NCBI RefSeq assembly: GCF_000725495.1
Contig: NZ_JNZD01000004.1
Span: 124,001-188,000 of the forward strand
Length of the DNA: 64,000 bases
Reading direction: 5' to 3'
Source of the DNA: Streptomyces aureus
GTDB lineage: Bacteria; Actinomycetota; Actinomycetes; Streptomycetales; Streptomycetaceae
In this document: one piece after another, positions 7,027-15,260 of the stretch
Layout of the letters: each line of letters begins with the position of its first letter
Numbering within the stretch: the stretch's first letter is position 1
The notes under the pieces: model-generated
What the model saw: only the letters and a program-made list of their open reading frames with translations
Databases searched by the model: none
Told to the model about the DNA's origin: nothing
Translations under genes and position numbers: made by a program

Positions 7027-8432
7027 ACGCGAAGCGGCCGGCCCCTGGACTCCCCGACACCGGCGGGCACCGGCCGGCGCCCGAAGACGCCGGCACCGCG
7101 ACGCCGTCCGGCACCGGACTGCCGCCCGTCGCCTCGTTCGACGCCCTCGGCCTGCCCGCGGAGCTGGTGGCCGAGATGACGCGGCTCGGGGTGACACGGC
7201 CGTTCCCGATCCAGGCGGCCACCCTGCCGAGCGCGCTGGCCGGGCACGACGTCCTCGGCCGGGCGCGCACCGGCTCCGGCAAGACGCTGGCCTTCGGGCT
7301 GGCGCTGCTCGCCCGGACCGCGGGCCGCAGGGCGGAGGCCAAGCGGCCGCTGGCGCTGGTCCTGGTGCCGACCCGGGAGCTCGCGCAGCAGGTGGGCGAC
7401 GCGCTGGAACCGTACGCGCGGATCCTGGACGTACGCCTGGGCACGGTGGTCGGCGGACTGTCCATCAACCGGCAGCAGGCGCAGCTGCGCTCCGGAGTCG
7501 AGGTGCTCATCGCGACCCCGGGGCGGCTGACCGACCTGGTGTCGCGCCGGGACTGCTTCCTGGACCGGGTGGGCATCACGGTGCTGGACGAGGCCGACCA
7601 GATGTGCGACCTGGGCTTCCTGCCCCAGGTCTCCGACATCATGGACCAGGTGCGCGCGGACGGACAGCGCCTGCTGTTCTCCGCCACGCTCGACCGCAAT
7701 GTCGACCAGCTCGTCCACGACCACCTGCACGAGCCTGTCCTCGCCTCCGTCGACCAGGTGGCGGGCTCGGTCGCCACGATGGAACACCACGTCCTGAACA
7801 TCCACGGCGCCGACAAGTACGCGACGGCGACCGAGATCGCCGCCCGGGACGGCCGGGTGCTGATGTTCCTGGAGACCAAGGCGGGCGTGGACCAGTTCAC
7901 CCGCCATCTGCGGGCCAGCGGCATCCGGGCCTCCGCCCTGCACAGCGGGAAGTCCCAGCCGCAGCGCACGCACACGCTCGCCCAGTTCAAGAACGGCGAG
8001 GTCACCGTGCTGGTGGCCACCGACGTGGCGGCCCGCGGCATTCACGTCGACGACCTCGACCTCGTCGTCAACGTCGACCCGCCCGCCGAGGCCAAGGACT
8101 ATCTGCACCGCGGCGGACGCACCGCGCGCGCCGGGGAGTCCGGGAAGGTGGTCACCCTCGTCACCGCCGGCCAGCGGCGCGAGGTGAACCGTCTGATGTC
8201 CGAGGCCGGCATCCGGCCGACCGTCACCCAGGTGCGCTCGGGCGAGGCGGCGCTGACCGCCATCACCGGCGCCAAGCGGCCGCCGACACCGGCGAAGTCG
8301 AGCACCGGCAACGCCCCCTTCCGCGGCATCGGCACGCGTCCCGGACGCCCCGCCAAGGAGTCGCGCAAGGCCGCGGACGCCCGCAAGGCGGCGGAGGCAC
8401 GCGCGGCGGCCCGGGTACGCAAGGGGCGCTGA
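7023..8432 (+). CDS. DEAD-box ATP-dependent RNA helicase
   Basis: The 469-residue cytosolic protein remodels RNA duplexes using ATP; bacterial relatives (RhlE/CsdA type) act in ribosome assembly, mRNA decay and cold adaptation. The motifs are in order: Q motif near 59-64, motif I ARTGSGKT 81-88, Ia PTRELAQQ, Ib TPGR 165-168, II DEAD 189-192, III SAT, V TDVAARGIHVDDLDLV and VI HRGGRTARAG. The N-terminal 35 residues are Pro/Gly rich and the tail (from about 420) is Lys/Arg/Ala rich, a usual RNA-binding extension. GAGGAAGG lies upstream of ATG 7023. It is monocistronic, with a structured leader. Confidence 0.96.
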   Translation: MNAKRPAPGLPDTGGHRPAPEDAGTATPSGTGLPPVASFDALGLPAELVAEMTRLGVTRPFPIQAATLPSALAGHDVLGRARTGSGKTLAFGLALLARTAGRRAEAKRPLALVLVPTRELAQQVGDALEPYARILDVRLGTVVGGLSINRQQAQLRSGVEVLIATPGRLTDLVSRRDCFLDRVGITVLDEADQMCDLGFLPQVSDIMDQVRADGQRLLFSATLDRNVDQLVHDHLHEPVLASVDQVAGSVATMEHHVLNIHGADKYATATEIAARDGRVLMFLETKAGVDQFTRHLRASGIRASALHSGKSQPQRTHTLAQFKNGEVTVLVATDVAARGIHVDDLDLVVNVDPPAEAKDYLHRGGRTARAGESGKVVTLVTAGQRREVNRLMSEAGIRPTVTQVRSGEAALTAITGAKRPPTPAKSSTGNAPFRGIGTRPGRPAKESRKAADARKAAEARAAARVRKGR

Positions 8433-8466
8433 CACCGGGATCGGCCGCCCGACCCCAGGACCCGCC

Positions 8467-8484
8467 CGACGGTCGACACCGTCG
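8467..8484. terminator. Weak hairpin between convergent genes
   Basis: A 7-bp stem (cgacggt / accgtcg) with a 4-nt loop lies between the helicase stop and the convergent CU044_5270 gene. It is a plausible terminator. Confidence 0.4.
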
Positions 8485-8594
8485 CCCGCCGGACGGACGG
8501 AACGAGTCGGACGGGCCCTGTCCGCGCGTCGGACGTCCGGTCGCGCGGGCAGGGGGCGTTCAGTTCACGCGCCCACCTGTCCCGGCCGACTTCC

Positions 8595-9704
8595 TCAGGG
8601 TCGCGCGCCCGGCTTGTCCACGACGCCCCAGGCGTTGCGGACGCTGATCATCGCGGGGCTGCCGTGCTCGGGGTCCGCCTTCGAGAAGTCCGTGCCCTTG
8701 AAGCCGGGGAGCGCCGCCGCGTCGCCCAGGTACACATACGTGGCGGGGTCGAAGAAGAACTCCTGCTTGCCCTGGGCACCGGAGGCCGCGCGCTTGTCGT
8801 AGGTGACCGTCACACCGATCGCCGGACGGCCGATCGGGTCCTTGATCCCCTTCTCGACGCGGGCCCCCGGGATCTTCGCGAGAGCCCGGAACAGACCTGC
8901 CTGCACCCTCGGCGGGATCAGCACCGAACGGTAGAGAACGGCGATCTCCCGCCAGTTGCGCTGCGCCGGGGTCTCGCCCTCGATGTCGCCGATGGCGTGC
9001 TCGTCACGGATGCGCCGCATCATCCGGTCGGGGTCGCTCGGCAGGGTGGCCAGGAAGCGGTAGAACTGGCGCTGCGAACGGTCGTCGTACCCCTCCTTCT
9101 TCCACTTCTCCTCCTGGTTGGGTCCGTAGGTGACCTGGAGCTTGTTCGGGTCCCAGTCCTTGATGCGGCCGGACGGCGGAATACCGGGAAGACGCGCCCA
9201 GCCCGTGCCGTCCCAGCGCGTCCACGCCTCCGCCGTCGTGGGCGCGGACTGGCCGAGCGAGGTCGACTTCTCGTAGACCCACTGCTTCGGTCCGGGCTCC
9301 TTCGCTCCGAGTTTCTCCACCGTCGCCGCCGCCAGTTCGAGGGTGTCGGCGGAGGCCCCCGGGGACAGCAGTTGGCGGCCGGAGGAGGCGACGGCCTCCC
9401 GGGGAGTGCCGTCGGACAGGAGGACGACCGCCCCGCCCGTCACCGCCAGGGCCGTGACGGCCCCCGCGATCGCCAGGAACGCCCTCCGCCCCGGTGGCTT
9501 CGGCCGGGCGAGGGCGGGCCGGCGAGCCTCGGAGCGTGCCGTGATCTCGGCCGTGAGCAGGGCTCGTCGGGGCGCGAGCCGGTCGGTGTCGGGCACGGGC
9601 GCGTCCCCGCGCAGAGAGCGCAGCTCGTTCAAGTCGCGCAGCTCGTTCAGGTCGCTCAGCTCGTTCAGGTCGCTCAGGTCGTTCGGATCGCTCAGCTCGT
9701 TCAT
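8595..9704 (-). CDS. CU044_5270 family membrane-anchored protein, partner of the ECF sigma factor
   Basis: The 369-residue protein has a cytoplasmic N-terminus, one TM helix at about 75-96 (FLAIAGAVTALAVTGGAVVLL) and a large outside domain. The layout (paired with an ECF sigma, single TM, outer domain with WTRWDGTGWARLPG and FFDPATYVYLG blocks) is that of the CU044_5270 family, thought to control or sense for its sigma partner. The start codon overlaps the sigma stop as ATGA, so translation is coupled. The first 30 residues are odd: five hexapeptides of the type NELSDL encoded by an 18-nt tandem repeat that begins at the start codon. Confidence 0.85.
   Translation of the reverse strand: MNELSDPNDLSDLNELSDLNELRDLNELRSLRGDAPVPDTDRLAPRRALLTAEITARSEARRPALARPKPPGRRAFLAIAGAVTALAVTGGAVVLLSDGTPREAVASSGRQLLSPGASADTLELAAATVEKLGAKEPGPKQWVYEKSTSLGQSAPTTAEAWTRWDGTGWARLPGIPPSGRIKDWDPNKLQVTYGPNQEEKWKKEGYDDRSQRQFYRFLATLPSDPDRMMRRIRDEHAIGDIEGETPAQRNWREIAVLYRSVLIPPRVQAGLFRALAKIPGARVEKGIKDPIGRPAIGVTVTYDKRAASGAQGKQEFFFDPATYVYLGDAAALPGFKGTDFSKADPEHGSPAMISVRNAWGVVDKPGARP
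9622..9704. repeat. 18-nt tandem repeat at the 5' end of the CU044_5270 gene
   Basis: About five copies related to ctcgttcaggtcgctcag encode hexapeptides NELSDL/NELRDL on the minus strand. The unit length is a multiple of three, so copy-number changes keep the frame. Confidence 0.8.
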
Positions 9705-10396
9705 GCGGAATCACCTTCGAGTACGGGCAGTTCGCGGGGGCCGGTCAGCGGGTCGTGTTCGCCGGTCGCCGCTCTGAGCTTTCTGCGGGCGCGGTTGAGC
9801 CGGGATCGGACGGTGCCCACGGGGATGTCCAGGGCCTCGGCGATCTCCTGATACGTGAAGTCGGCCCAGGCGAACAGCAGAAGGGTGTGCCGGTCGCCCT
9901 GGGAGAGCCTGGCGAGGGCGCCGGCCAGGGACCGGGACGCGGCCTGCGCGGTGACGCGGTCGTCGGCGGAGTCCGTCCAGGTCTCGGCGATCCGGTCCTG
10001 GCCGGTCCGGGCGAGGAGCCTGAACGCCCTGATCTCCTCACGCCGGTGACGACTGATCAGTTTGGCCGCGATGCCGTGCAGCCAGGGCCGCACTCCGGCC
10101 CGGTCACGGTCGTAGCGGGCCCTTATCCGAAAGGCGGTGAGGAAGGTCTCCGCGGTGATGTCGTCGGCGGCGTCGCCCCCGAGCCGCCGCGCGACGTACC
10201 CGTGGATGGTGGGCGCGTGCCGGTCGAAGAGCGCCGCGAACCGCTCCGGTTCGTCGAGCGACGCCGTGATCAGGGCCGCGTCGTCGGCCCGTGCGTCGTC
10301 GGGTCCCACGCCGTCGGCCCGCGCGGTACCGGACCGCGCGGTGTCGACGCCGGACGGACCGTCCCCCGGTGGGGGAAGGCACAGCGAATCAGTCAT
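9701..10396 (-). CDS. ECF-type RNA polymerase sigma factor
   Basis: The 231-residue sigma factor shows region 2 (FAALFDRHAPTIHGYVARRL, ADDITAETFLTAFRIR, GVRPWLHGIAAKLI) and region 4 (LAGALARLSQGDRHTLLLF, YQEIAEALDIPVGTVRSRL). The first 40 residues are a Pro/Ala/Asp-rich extension. Start 10396 is preferred to the ATG at 10510, whose extra residues are not sigma-like; a modest GGAC site precedes it. It is followed, with ATGA overlap, by its presumed membrane partner. It lies 147 nt downstream of the histidine kinase gene on the same strand, so it could be read from that unit too. Confidence 0.92.
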   Translation of the reverse strand: MTDSLCLPPPGDGPSGVDTARSGTARADGVGPDDARADDAALITASLDEPERFAALFDRHAPTIHGYVARRLGGDAADDITAETFLTAFRIRARYDRDRAGVRPWLHGIAAKLISRHRREEIRAFRLLARTGQDRIAETWTDSADDRVTAQAASRSLAGALARLSQGDRHTLLLFAWADFTYQEIAEALDIPVGTVRSRLNRARRKLRAATGEHDPLTGPRELPVLEGDSA

Positions 10397-10543
10397 GAGT
10401 GGTCCGTGTGGTCGGTGGAAAGGACAGCGTTCACCCGGTACTTGTCGTCCGGGCCCGAACGGGTTCACGCGCGCGGGGTGTTCCGGCTCACACGGTGCGC
10501 GGCACGCCACTCGGTTGTCACGCCGTCCGGGCGCCGGACACCT

Positions 10544-11647
10544 CTACGGCGTGCGGGGCAGCCGGACCGTGACCACGAGGCCGCCGGCTGGGCGGGCGGT
10601 GAGGTCGAGGGTTCCGCCGTGGGCGCGGACGACGCCGGCCACGATGGCCAGGCCGAGGCCGACTCCGGCGTGTTCGTCGGTGCGTACGCGTTCCGTCCCC
10701 CGCCGGAACGGTTCGGTGAGGGTCGGCAGGAGGTCCGGCAGAAGCACGGGACCCGTGTTCTCGACCCGCAGCACGCTGGTGTCACCGTCCGCCCCGGTGT
10801 GGACCGTGACGGTGCCGCCCTCGGGGAGGTTGTGGACGACGGCGTTCTGGACGAGGTTCGTCACCATCCTCAGCAGGAGCTCCTCGGAGCCGCCGGTCCA
10901 GGCCGTACCGCCCGTGACGTCGAGGGTGATCCCGCGCTGTTCGGCGGACGGCAGCAGCGCCTCCGCGGCTTCCTCGGCGACGAGGGAGAGGTCGACGCTC
11001 TCGCGGGGGAAGTCCCGGCGGTCGCTGCGGCTGAGCAGCAGAAGGGCCTCGGTCAGGTCGATCGCCCGGGTGTTCACGGTGTGCAGGCGCTCGACCAGTT
11101 CGCCGGGGTCGCGGGTGGGGTCCTGGCGGGCGACCTCCAGGAGGGTCCGCGAGATCGCCAGCGGGGTGCGCAGTTCGTGCGAGGCGTTCGCGGCGAACCG
11201 CCGCTGTTCGGCTACGTGGGACTCCAGTTGTTCGAGCATCGAGTCGATGGCGTCGGAGAGCTCGCGGAACTCGTCCTGGCGGTCCGTCATCCGGATGCGG
11301 TGGGACAGCGACCCCTTTCCGGCGGTCCGCACCGCGTCCGTGATCCGGGTGAGGGGCGAGAGCATGCGGCCGGCGAGGATCCATCCGCCGAGGAGACCGA
11401 AGGCCAGGAGGAAGGCCAGCGCGACGGCCGCGGCGGGGGCGAAACCGCGCAGCAGGTCGGAGCGGTTGGGACCCATGATGATCACGGCACCGTAGGTCTT
11501 CTGGATGAGCCTGGGGTCCTGGGTCGGCAGCCAGCGCAGCACGAAGACCCACATCACGGCCAGCAGGAGGGTGCCGGCGACGAAGAGGAAGCCGGCATAG
11601 CTGAGGGTGAGCTTCAGCCGGGCGCTGCGCCCGGGGCTCCTATTCAT
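10544..11647 (-). CDS. Two-component sensor histidine kinase
   Basis: The 367-residue membrane kinase has two TM helices (about 10-35 and 65-90) flanking a short loop of about 30 residues, then a HAMP-like linker (GRMLSPLTRITDAV). The dimerisation domain contains the phospho-acceptor His in NASHELRTPL, and the ATPase domain has the N box NLVQNAVVH and a G box HAGVGLGLAIV. The short outer loop suggests it senses a membrane event rather than a bulky ligand. The start overlaps the response regulator stop by 8 nt, so the pair is one operon with coupled translation. The signal is unknown. Confidence 0.93.
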   Translation of the reverse strand: MNRSPGRSARLKLTLSYAGFLFVAGTLLLAVMWVFVLRWLPTQDPRLIQKTYGAVIIMGPNRSDLLRGFAPAAAVALAFLLAFGLLGGWILAGRMLSPLTRITDAVRTAGKGSLSHRIRMTDRQDEFRELSDAIDSMLEQLESHVAEQRRFAANASHELRTPLAISRTLLEVARQDPTRDPGELVERLHTVNTRAIDLTEALLLLSRSDRRDFPRESVDLSLVAEEAAEALLPSAEQRGITLDVTGGTAWTGGSEELLLRMVTNLVQNAVVHNLPEGGTVTVHTGADGDTSVLRVENTGPVLLPDLLPTLTEPFRRGTERVRTDEHAGVGLGLAIVAGVVRAHGGTLDLTARPAGGLVVTVRLPRTP

Positions 11648-12335
11648 GCGTGCCGTCGGGGTGGGAGGCGTCCGGGCCTGCGTCGATCCGGTACCCGACA
11701 CCGGGCACCGTGGCGATGATCCAGGGCTCGCCGAGCCGTTTGCGCAGGGCGGAGACGGTGATGCGGACGGCATTGGTGAAGGGGTTGGCGTTCTCGTCCC
11801 AGGCGCGCTGGAGCAGTTCCTCGGCGCTGATGACACCGCCGTCGGCGGCGACGAGGACCTCGAGGACGGCGAACTGCTTCCGGGTGAGGGCGACGTGCCG
11901 TCCGTCGCGGAAGACCTCGCGGCGGAAGGGGTCCAGACGCAGGCCCGCGATCTCGCGGACCGGCGGCCGGGCGTACGCGCGTCTGCGGTCGAGCGCCCTG
12001 AGCCGCATGACGAGCTCCCTCAGCTCGAACGGCTTGGTGAGGTAGTCGTCGGCGCCGAGCGCGAAGCCGGACGCCTTGTCGTCGATCCGGTCGGCGGCGG
12101 TGAGCATGAGGATCGGGATGCCGCTGCCGGAGGCGACGATGCGCCGGGCGACCTCGTCGCCGGAGGGGCCGGGGATGTCACGGTCGAGGACGGCGAGGTC
12201 GTAGGAGTTGAGACCGAGCAGTTCCAGGGCCGTGTCGCCGTCGCCCGCGATGTCGGCGGCGATGGCCTCCAGCCGCAGACCGTCCCGGACGGCCTCGGCC
12301 AGGTAGGGCTCGTCCTCCACGATCAGTACACGCAT
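11640..12335 (-). CDS. OmpR/PhoB-family response regulator
   Basis: The 231-residue regulator has a receiver domain (1-115) with acidic DE at 8-9, phospho-acceptor Asp51 in LAVLDRDIPG and the conserved Lys in LTKPF. A winged-helix DNA-binding domain (about 130-222) follows, with LTRKQFAVLEVL and TVPGVGYRI. It is encoded first in the operon and is phosphorylated by the kinase encoded just downstream. No ribosome site is seen; TAGGCT 6 nt before the ATG suggests a leaderless mRNA. The 27-nt tandem array starts about 30 nt upstream of the start codon, so it may overlap the promoter. Confidence 0.95.
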   Translation of the reverse strand: MRVLIVEDEPYLAEAVRDGLRLEAIAADIAGDGDTALELLGLNSYDLAVLDRDIPGPSGDEVARRIVASGSGIPILMLTAADRIDDKASGFALGADDYLTKPFELRELVMRLRALDRRRAYARPPVREIAGLRLDPFRREVFRDGRHVALTRKQFAVLEVLVAADGGVISAEELLQRAWDENANPFTNAVRITVSALRKRLGEPWIIATVPGVGYRIDAGPDASHPDGTHE

Positions 12336-12341
12336 GTCGGA

Positions 12342-12347
12342 AGCCTA
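12342..12347 (-). promoter_or_regulatory. Candidate -10 (TAGGCT) of a leaderless promoter for the response regulator
   Basis: TAGGCT ends 6 nt before the ATG of the response regulator gene on the minus strand, and there is no Shine-Dalgarno sequence. Confidence 0.5.
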
Positions 12348-12368
12348 AGCAGCGCGCCGTATCGGCGG

Positions 12369-12557
12369 CGTATCGCGAGCGCGTCGCGGCGGGGGCGCAT
12401 CGCCGGCGCGCGGCGGCGAGGGCGCATCCCAAGCACCCCGGGACGAGGGCGCATCCCAAGCACCCCGGGACGAGGGCGCATCCCAAGCACCCCGGGACGC
12501 GGGCGCATCCCAAGCACCCCGGGACGCGGGCGTGTCCCGAGCACGCCGGGGCGGGGG
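12369..12557. repeat. 27-nt tandem repeat array, about seven copies
   Basis: The four central units (12423-12449, 12450-12476, 12477-12503, 12504-12530) are identical except one a/c position. Degenerate units flank them (12369-12395, 12396-12422, 12531-12557). Each unit contains gcatcccaagcaccccggg. There are no unique spacers, so this is a minisatellite and not a CRISPR. It fills the gap between the VanZ-like gene and the response regulator promoter. Confidence 0.9.
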
Positions 12558-12563
12558 CGCACG

Positions 12564-13271
12564 TCAGCCGACCGGGGCCGGCACGGGATCCGGCCGGTCG
12601 GACGGGGTGTCCGCCGGGGTGCGCCACCAGCGGCGGGAGGCCAGTCCCGCGAGCAGGGCACCGGTCGCGTTGACGAGGACGTCGTCCACGGAGGACACCC
12701 GGTCGAGCCACAGCACGTACTGGGCCACCTCGACCAGGACCGAGCAGGCCGCCCCCAGTGCGAGGACCCTCGGTACGGACGCGAGGGACGCGAAGCGCAT
12801 CGGGGCGAAGAACCCCAGCGCCGCGAAGACCAGCAGGTTTCCGATGATCCCGCCCGTCCCCATCGTGACGAGGTCCCGCAGCGGCACCAGGCTGACCCGG
12901 CGGGGAGCGACGCCGGGCGCGAGGCCCGGCATCATCGTCAGCCACACGAAGGGAACCGTCCCGTGCACCATGCCCACCTCGGCGAGCGACGACCGCCACG
13001 CCCAGGTGGAGCCGGCGCCCCTCGCACGGCGCCAGGACGCGAGGGCCCACGCCACCAGCACGGAGAGGGGCACCGCGACGAGCGTCATGAGCATCACGCC
13101 GTTGAAGGTGTCGTAGCAGCCGTGCCACCGCCCGGCCATGCACCTGGGGGCGGACATCATGAGCATCCGCCGGGTGCTGAACAGGACACCGGCCACACAG
13201 AGGACCGCGAGACTCGGAAGTACGGTCCGAAGGACGCGGCGGGGTGCGGACGAGGGAGCGTTGGGACCCAT
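12564..13271 (-). CDS. VanZ family membrane protein
   Basis: The 235-residue integral membrane protein has about five TM helices and the VanZ signature near the C-terminus (VEVAQYVLWLDRVSSVDDVL then NATGALLG-like NATGALLAGL). VanZ gives low-level teicoplanin resistance in enterococci, but most actinobacterial members are uncharacterised. Start 13271 (MGPNAPSS) is chosen because the longer frame extends through sequence without membrane-protein character; GGGAG sits unusually close to it, and TTCACT 6 nt upstream could instead be a leaderless -10. It is divergent from the S24/S26-like gene. Confidence 0.85.
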   Translation of the reverse strand: MGPNAPSSAPRRVLRTVLPSLAVLCVAGVLFSTRRMLMMSAPRCMAGRWHGCYDTFNGVMLMTLVAVPLSVLVAWALASWRRARGAGSTWAWRSSLAEVGMVHGTVPFVWLTMMPGLAPGVAPRRVSLVPLRDLVTMGTGGIIGNLLVFAALGFFAPMRFASLASVPRVLALGAACSVLVEVAQYVLWLDRVSSVDDVLVNATGALLAGLASRRWWRTPADTPSDRPDPVPAPVG

Positions 13272-13468
13272 GCTCCCAGTGAAGGGTGCGGCTGGTTGCG
13301 GGGGCGTATGCGCTTTTCGATACGCCGACGATATGCGGAGCCCCTGGAGACGAGTGGTCCCCGGGTCCGGGGGCATCGGCGCGCACCGCACGACGCCGCC
13401 CCCGGGGCCGGGCCGCCGCTGCCGGAAATTCGGTGGGCCGGCACGCCCGCGCCTGTCACCCTCGTCCC

Positions 13469-13855
13469 ATGGGAGCGTTGGACGGTGTGGCGGGCAGAGT
13501 GGCCGGTGGAGAGACCGTGGAGTTCCGGCCGAGCGGCGCCTCGATGGTCCCGCTGATCCGCAGCCGGCAACTCGTGGCGGTCGCTCCGGTCGACCCGTCG
13601 AAGCTGGCGGTCGGTGACATCGTCCTCGCCCGAGTCGCCGGAAGCGTGTACCTGCACCTGGTGTCGTCCGTCGACGCCGCCCGTAAGCGGGTGCAGATCA
13701 GCAACAACCGAGGCCACGTCAACGGCTGGACGGGCCACGACCGCGTGTTCGGCATCTGCCTCACGGTCGACGGCACACCCCGGCCGGGCGCCACGGCGAA
13801 GGTCCGGAAGCCGGAGGGGGCCACCGGGGCCGAGGACGGAGAAGCACGGCCCTGA
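13469..13855 (+). CDS. S24/S26-like (LexA/signal-peptidase fold) small protein
   Basis: The 128-residue protein resembles the catalytic half of S24/S26 peptidases. FRPSGASMVPLI carries the Ser-x-Met motif that provides the nucleophile in signal peptidase I and LexA-type proteins, followed by LAVGDIVLARV and a beta-rich core ending in RVFGICLTVDG. The general-base Lys expected after GDIVL is not obvious: that segment reads LARVAGSVYLHLV. It may therefore be inactive or a binding module. There is no membrane anchor. The start is taken from similarity of the fold; the ribosome site is weak. Confidence 0.7.
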   Translation: MGALDGVAGRVAGGETVEFRPSGASMVPLIRSRQLVAVAPVDPSKLAVGDIVLARVAGSVYLHLVSSVDAARKRVQISNNRGHVNGWTGHDRVFGICLTVDGTPRPGATAKVRKPEGATGAEDGEARP

Positions 13856-13865
13856 GCCGGCCCCA

Positions 13866-13926
13866 GGCCCCCGGCCCCCGGCCCCCGGTCAGCGGTCTGC
13901 GGTCTGCGGTCTGCGGTCTGCGGTCA
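13866..13926. repeat. Two adjacent heptanucleotide tandem runs
   Basis: ggccccc is repeated three times (13866-13886) and gcggtct four times plus one variant (13892-13926). They lie between the S24/S26-like gene and the convergent reductase gene. The unit is not a multiple of three, in keeping with a non-coding position. Confidence 0.8.
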
Positions 13927-13944
13927 GCGACCCCCGGTCAGCGC

Positions 13945-14964
13945 TCAGCGGCGGCGGAGCGACGGGTCCAGGAGCGACGGCGGGGTGTCGAACTTCTCCT
14001 CCGGGGCCAGGTCCACCCCCGGGGGCACGATGGCGTCGACGGCGTCGAGCACGTCGGTGGAGAGCACGGTGTCCGCTGCGGCGAGCTGGCTGCGCAGGTG
14101 GTCCAGGGTCCGGGGGCCGATCAGCGCGCTCGTCACGCCGGGATGCGCGGTGACGAAACCGAGTGCGAGCTGGATCAGGCTGAGCCCCGCCTGGTCGGCG
14201 ACCTCGGCCAGCTTCTCCACGGCGTCGAGCCGGGCCTGGTTCGACGGGACGGTGAGGTCGAAGCGCTGCGGCAGGAAGGTGGAGCGGCTGGTGGCGATCT
14301 CCCGGCCCTTCCTGACCGCGCCGGACAGCCAGCCCGAGGCCAGCGGGCTCCAGGCCAGCACACCGAGCCCGTACTCCTGTGTCACGGGCAGGACATGCGC
14401 CTCGATCCCCCGCTGCAGCAGCGAGTAGCTGGGCTGTTCGGTCACGTAGGGCCTCAAGTGGTGCTCCCGGGCGGCCCACTGGGCCTGCACGATGCGGTGC
14501 GCGGGGTAGGTCGAGGACCCGAAGTAGCGGATCTTTCCCGCGCGTTGGAGGTCGGTGAGGGCCGACAGCGTCTCCTCGTCGGAGGTGGTCGGGTCCCATC
14601 GGTGGATCTGGTAGAGGTCGACGTGGTCGACACCGAGCCTGCGCAGGCTGTCGTCCAGCTCGGCGGTCAGCCAACGGCGTGAGGCGCCGACGTGGTTGCG
14701 CTCCTCTCCCATGGGCATGCCCGCCTTCGTGGCCAGCACGATGTCGTCGCGGCGGCCGGCGATGGCCTTGCCGACCATCTCCTCCGACTCGCCGTCGCCG
14801 TACCTGTCGGCGGTGTCGATGAGGTTGATCCCGCCCTCCAGGGCGGCGTCGACGATGGCGGTGGCCTCGTCCTGGGTGGTGCGCCCGATCCTGCCGAAGT
14901 TCATCGCGCCGAGTGCGAGGGTGCTCACCTGGACACCGGTACGGCCGAGCGTGCGGTACTGCAT
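13945..14964 (-). CDS. Aldo/keto reductase
   Basis: The 339-residue cytosolic NADPH-dependent oxidoreductase has the full AKR catalytic tetrad: Asp50, Tyr55 (DTADRYG), Lys80 (LATKAG) and His121 (LYQIHRW). The C-terminal ALIGPRTLDHLRSQLAA block fits the cofactor-binding motif. Members reduce aldehydes and ketones, including sugar and xenobiotic carbonyls; the substrate is not clear. Start 14964 has GGAG at good spacing. The divergent TetR gene and three operator copies between them suggest control of this reductase by that TetR protein. Confidence 0.93.
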   Translation of the reverse strand: MQYRTLGRTGVQVSTLALGAMNFGRIGRTTQDEATAIVDAALEGGINLIDTADRYGDGESEEMVGKAIAGRRDDIVLATKAGMPMGEERNHVGASRRWLTAELDDSLRRLGVDHVDLYQIHRWDPTTSDEETLSALTDLQRAGKIRYFGSSTYPAHRIVQAQWAAREHHLRPYVTEQPSYSLLQRGIEAHVLPVTQEYGLGVLAWSPLASGWLSGAVRKGREIATSRSTFLPQRFDLTVPSNQARLDAVEKLAEVADQAGLSLIQLALGFVTAHPGVTSALIGPRTLDHLRSQLAAADTVLSTDVLDAVDAIVPPGVDLAPEEKFDTPPSLLDPSLRRR

Positions 14965-15100
14965 GACTGTGTCTCCTTCGAGCGGGGTGGGACCCGGCCG
15001 TCGGGGCCCCGTCCCGGGCGTCGCGGTCGTGGCCGCGTCACGGGAGGGCCGCCACGGCGGCACGAAGTGGCCACCGAGCCCCTGGTCTGCCATCATGAAC

Positions 15101-15176
15101 AAACGGAACAGCGTCCCGTTTTACGATACGGAACACTGTCCCGCTTGGCAAGGTGATACGGAACGACGTCCCGTTT
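15101..15176. promoter_or_regulatory. Three TetR operator copies, CGGAAC-N3-GTCCCG
   Basis: Inverted-repeat copies lie at 15101-15121, 15126-15146 and 15156-15176, in the gap between the divergent reductase and TetR genes. The shared core is acggaac-N3-gtcccg, with arms AACGGAAC/GTCCCGTT differing at one base pair. Spacing between copies is 25 and 30 nt. Binding by the adjacent TetR protein is an inference from position. Confidence 0.75.
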
Positions 15177-15260
15177 AGCGCCGCGGCCGGCCCGCGGATC
15201 CCCCGGGAGGGCCGGGACGACGAACCGGGACGACAAGGGGCACGGAGGGAAAGGAACGCG

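Noticed and set aside
12369..12557. CRISPR array
   Set aside because: The 27-nt units follow each other directly with no variable spacers, and no cas gene is nearby.
12323..12661. Minus-strand frame of 112 codons with nine-residue repeats (RPRPGVLGM)
   Set aside because: The repeats are a consequence of the 27-nt minisatellite being a multiple of three. There is no ribosome site and it overlaps the end of the VanZ-like gene in another frame.
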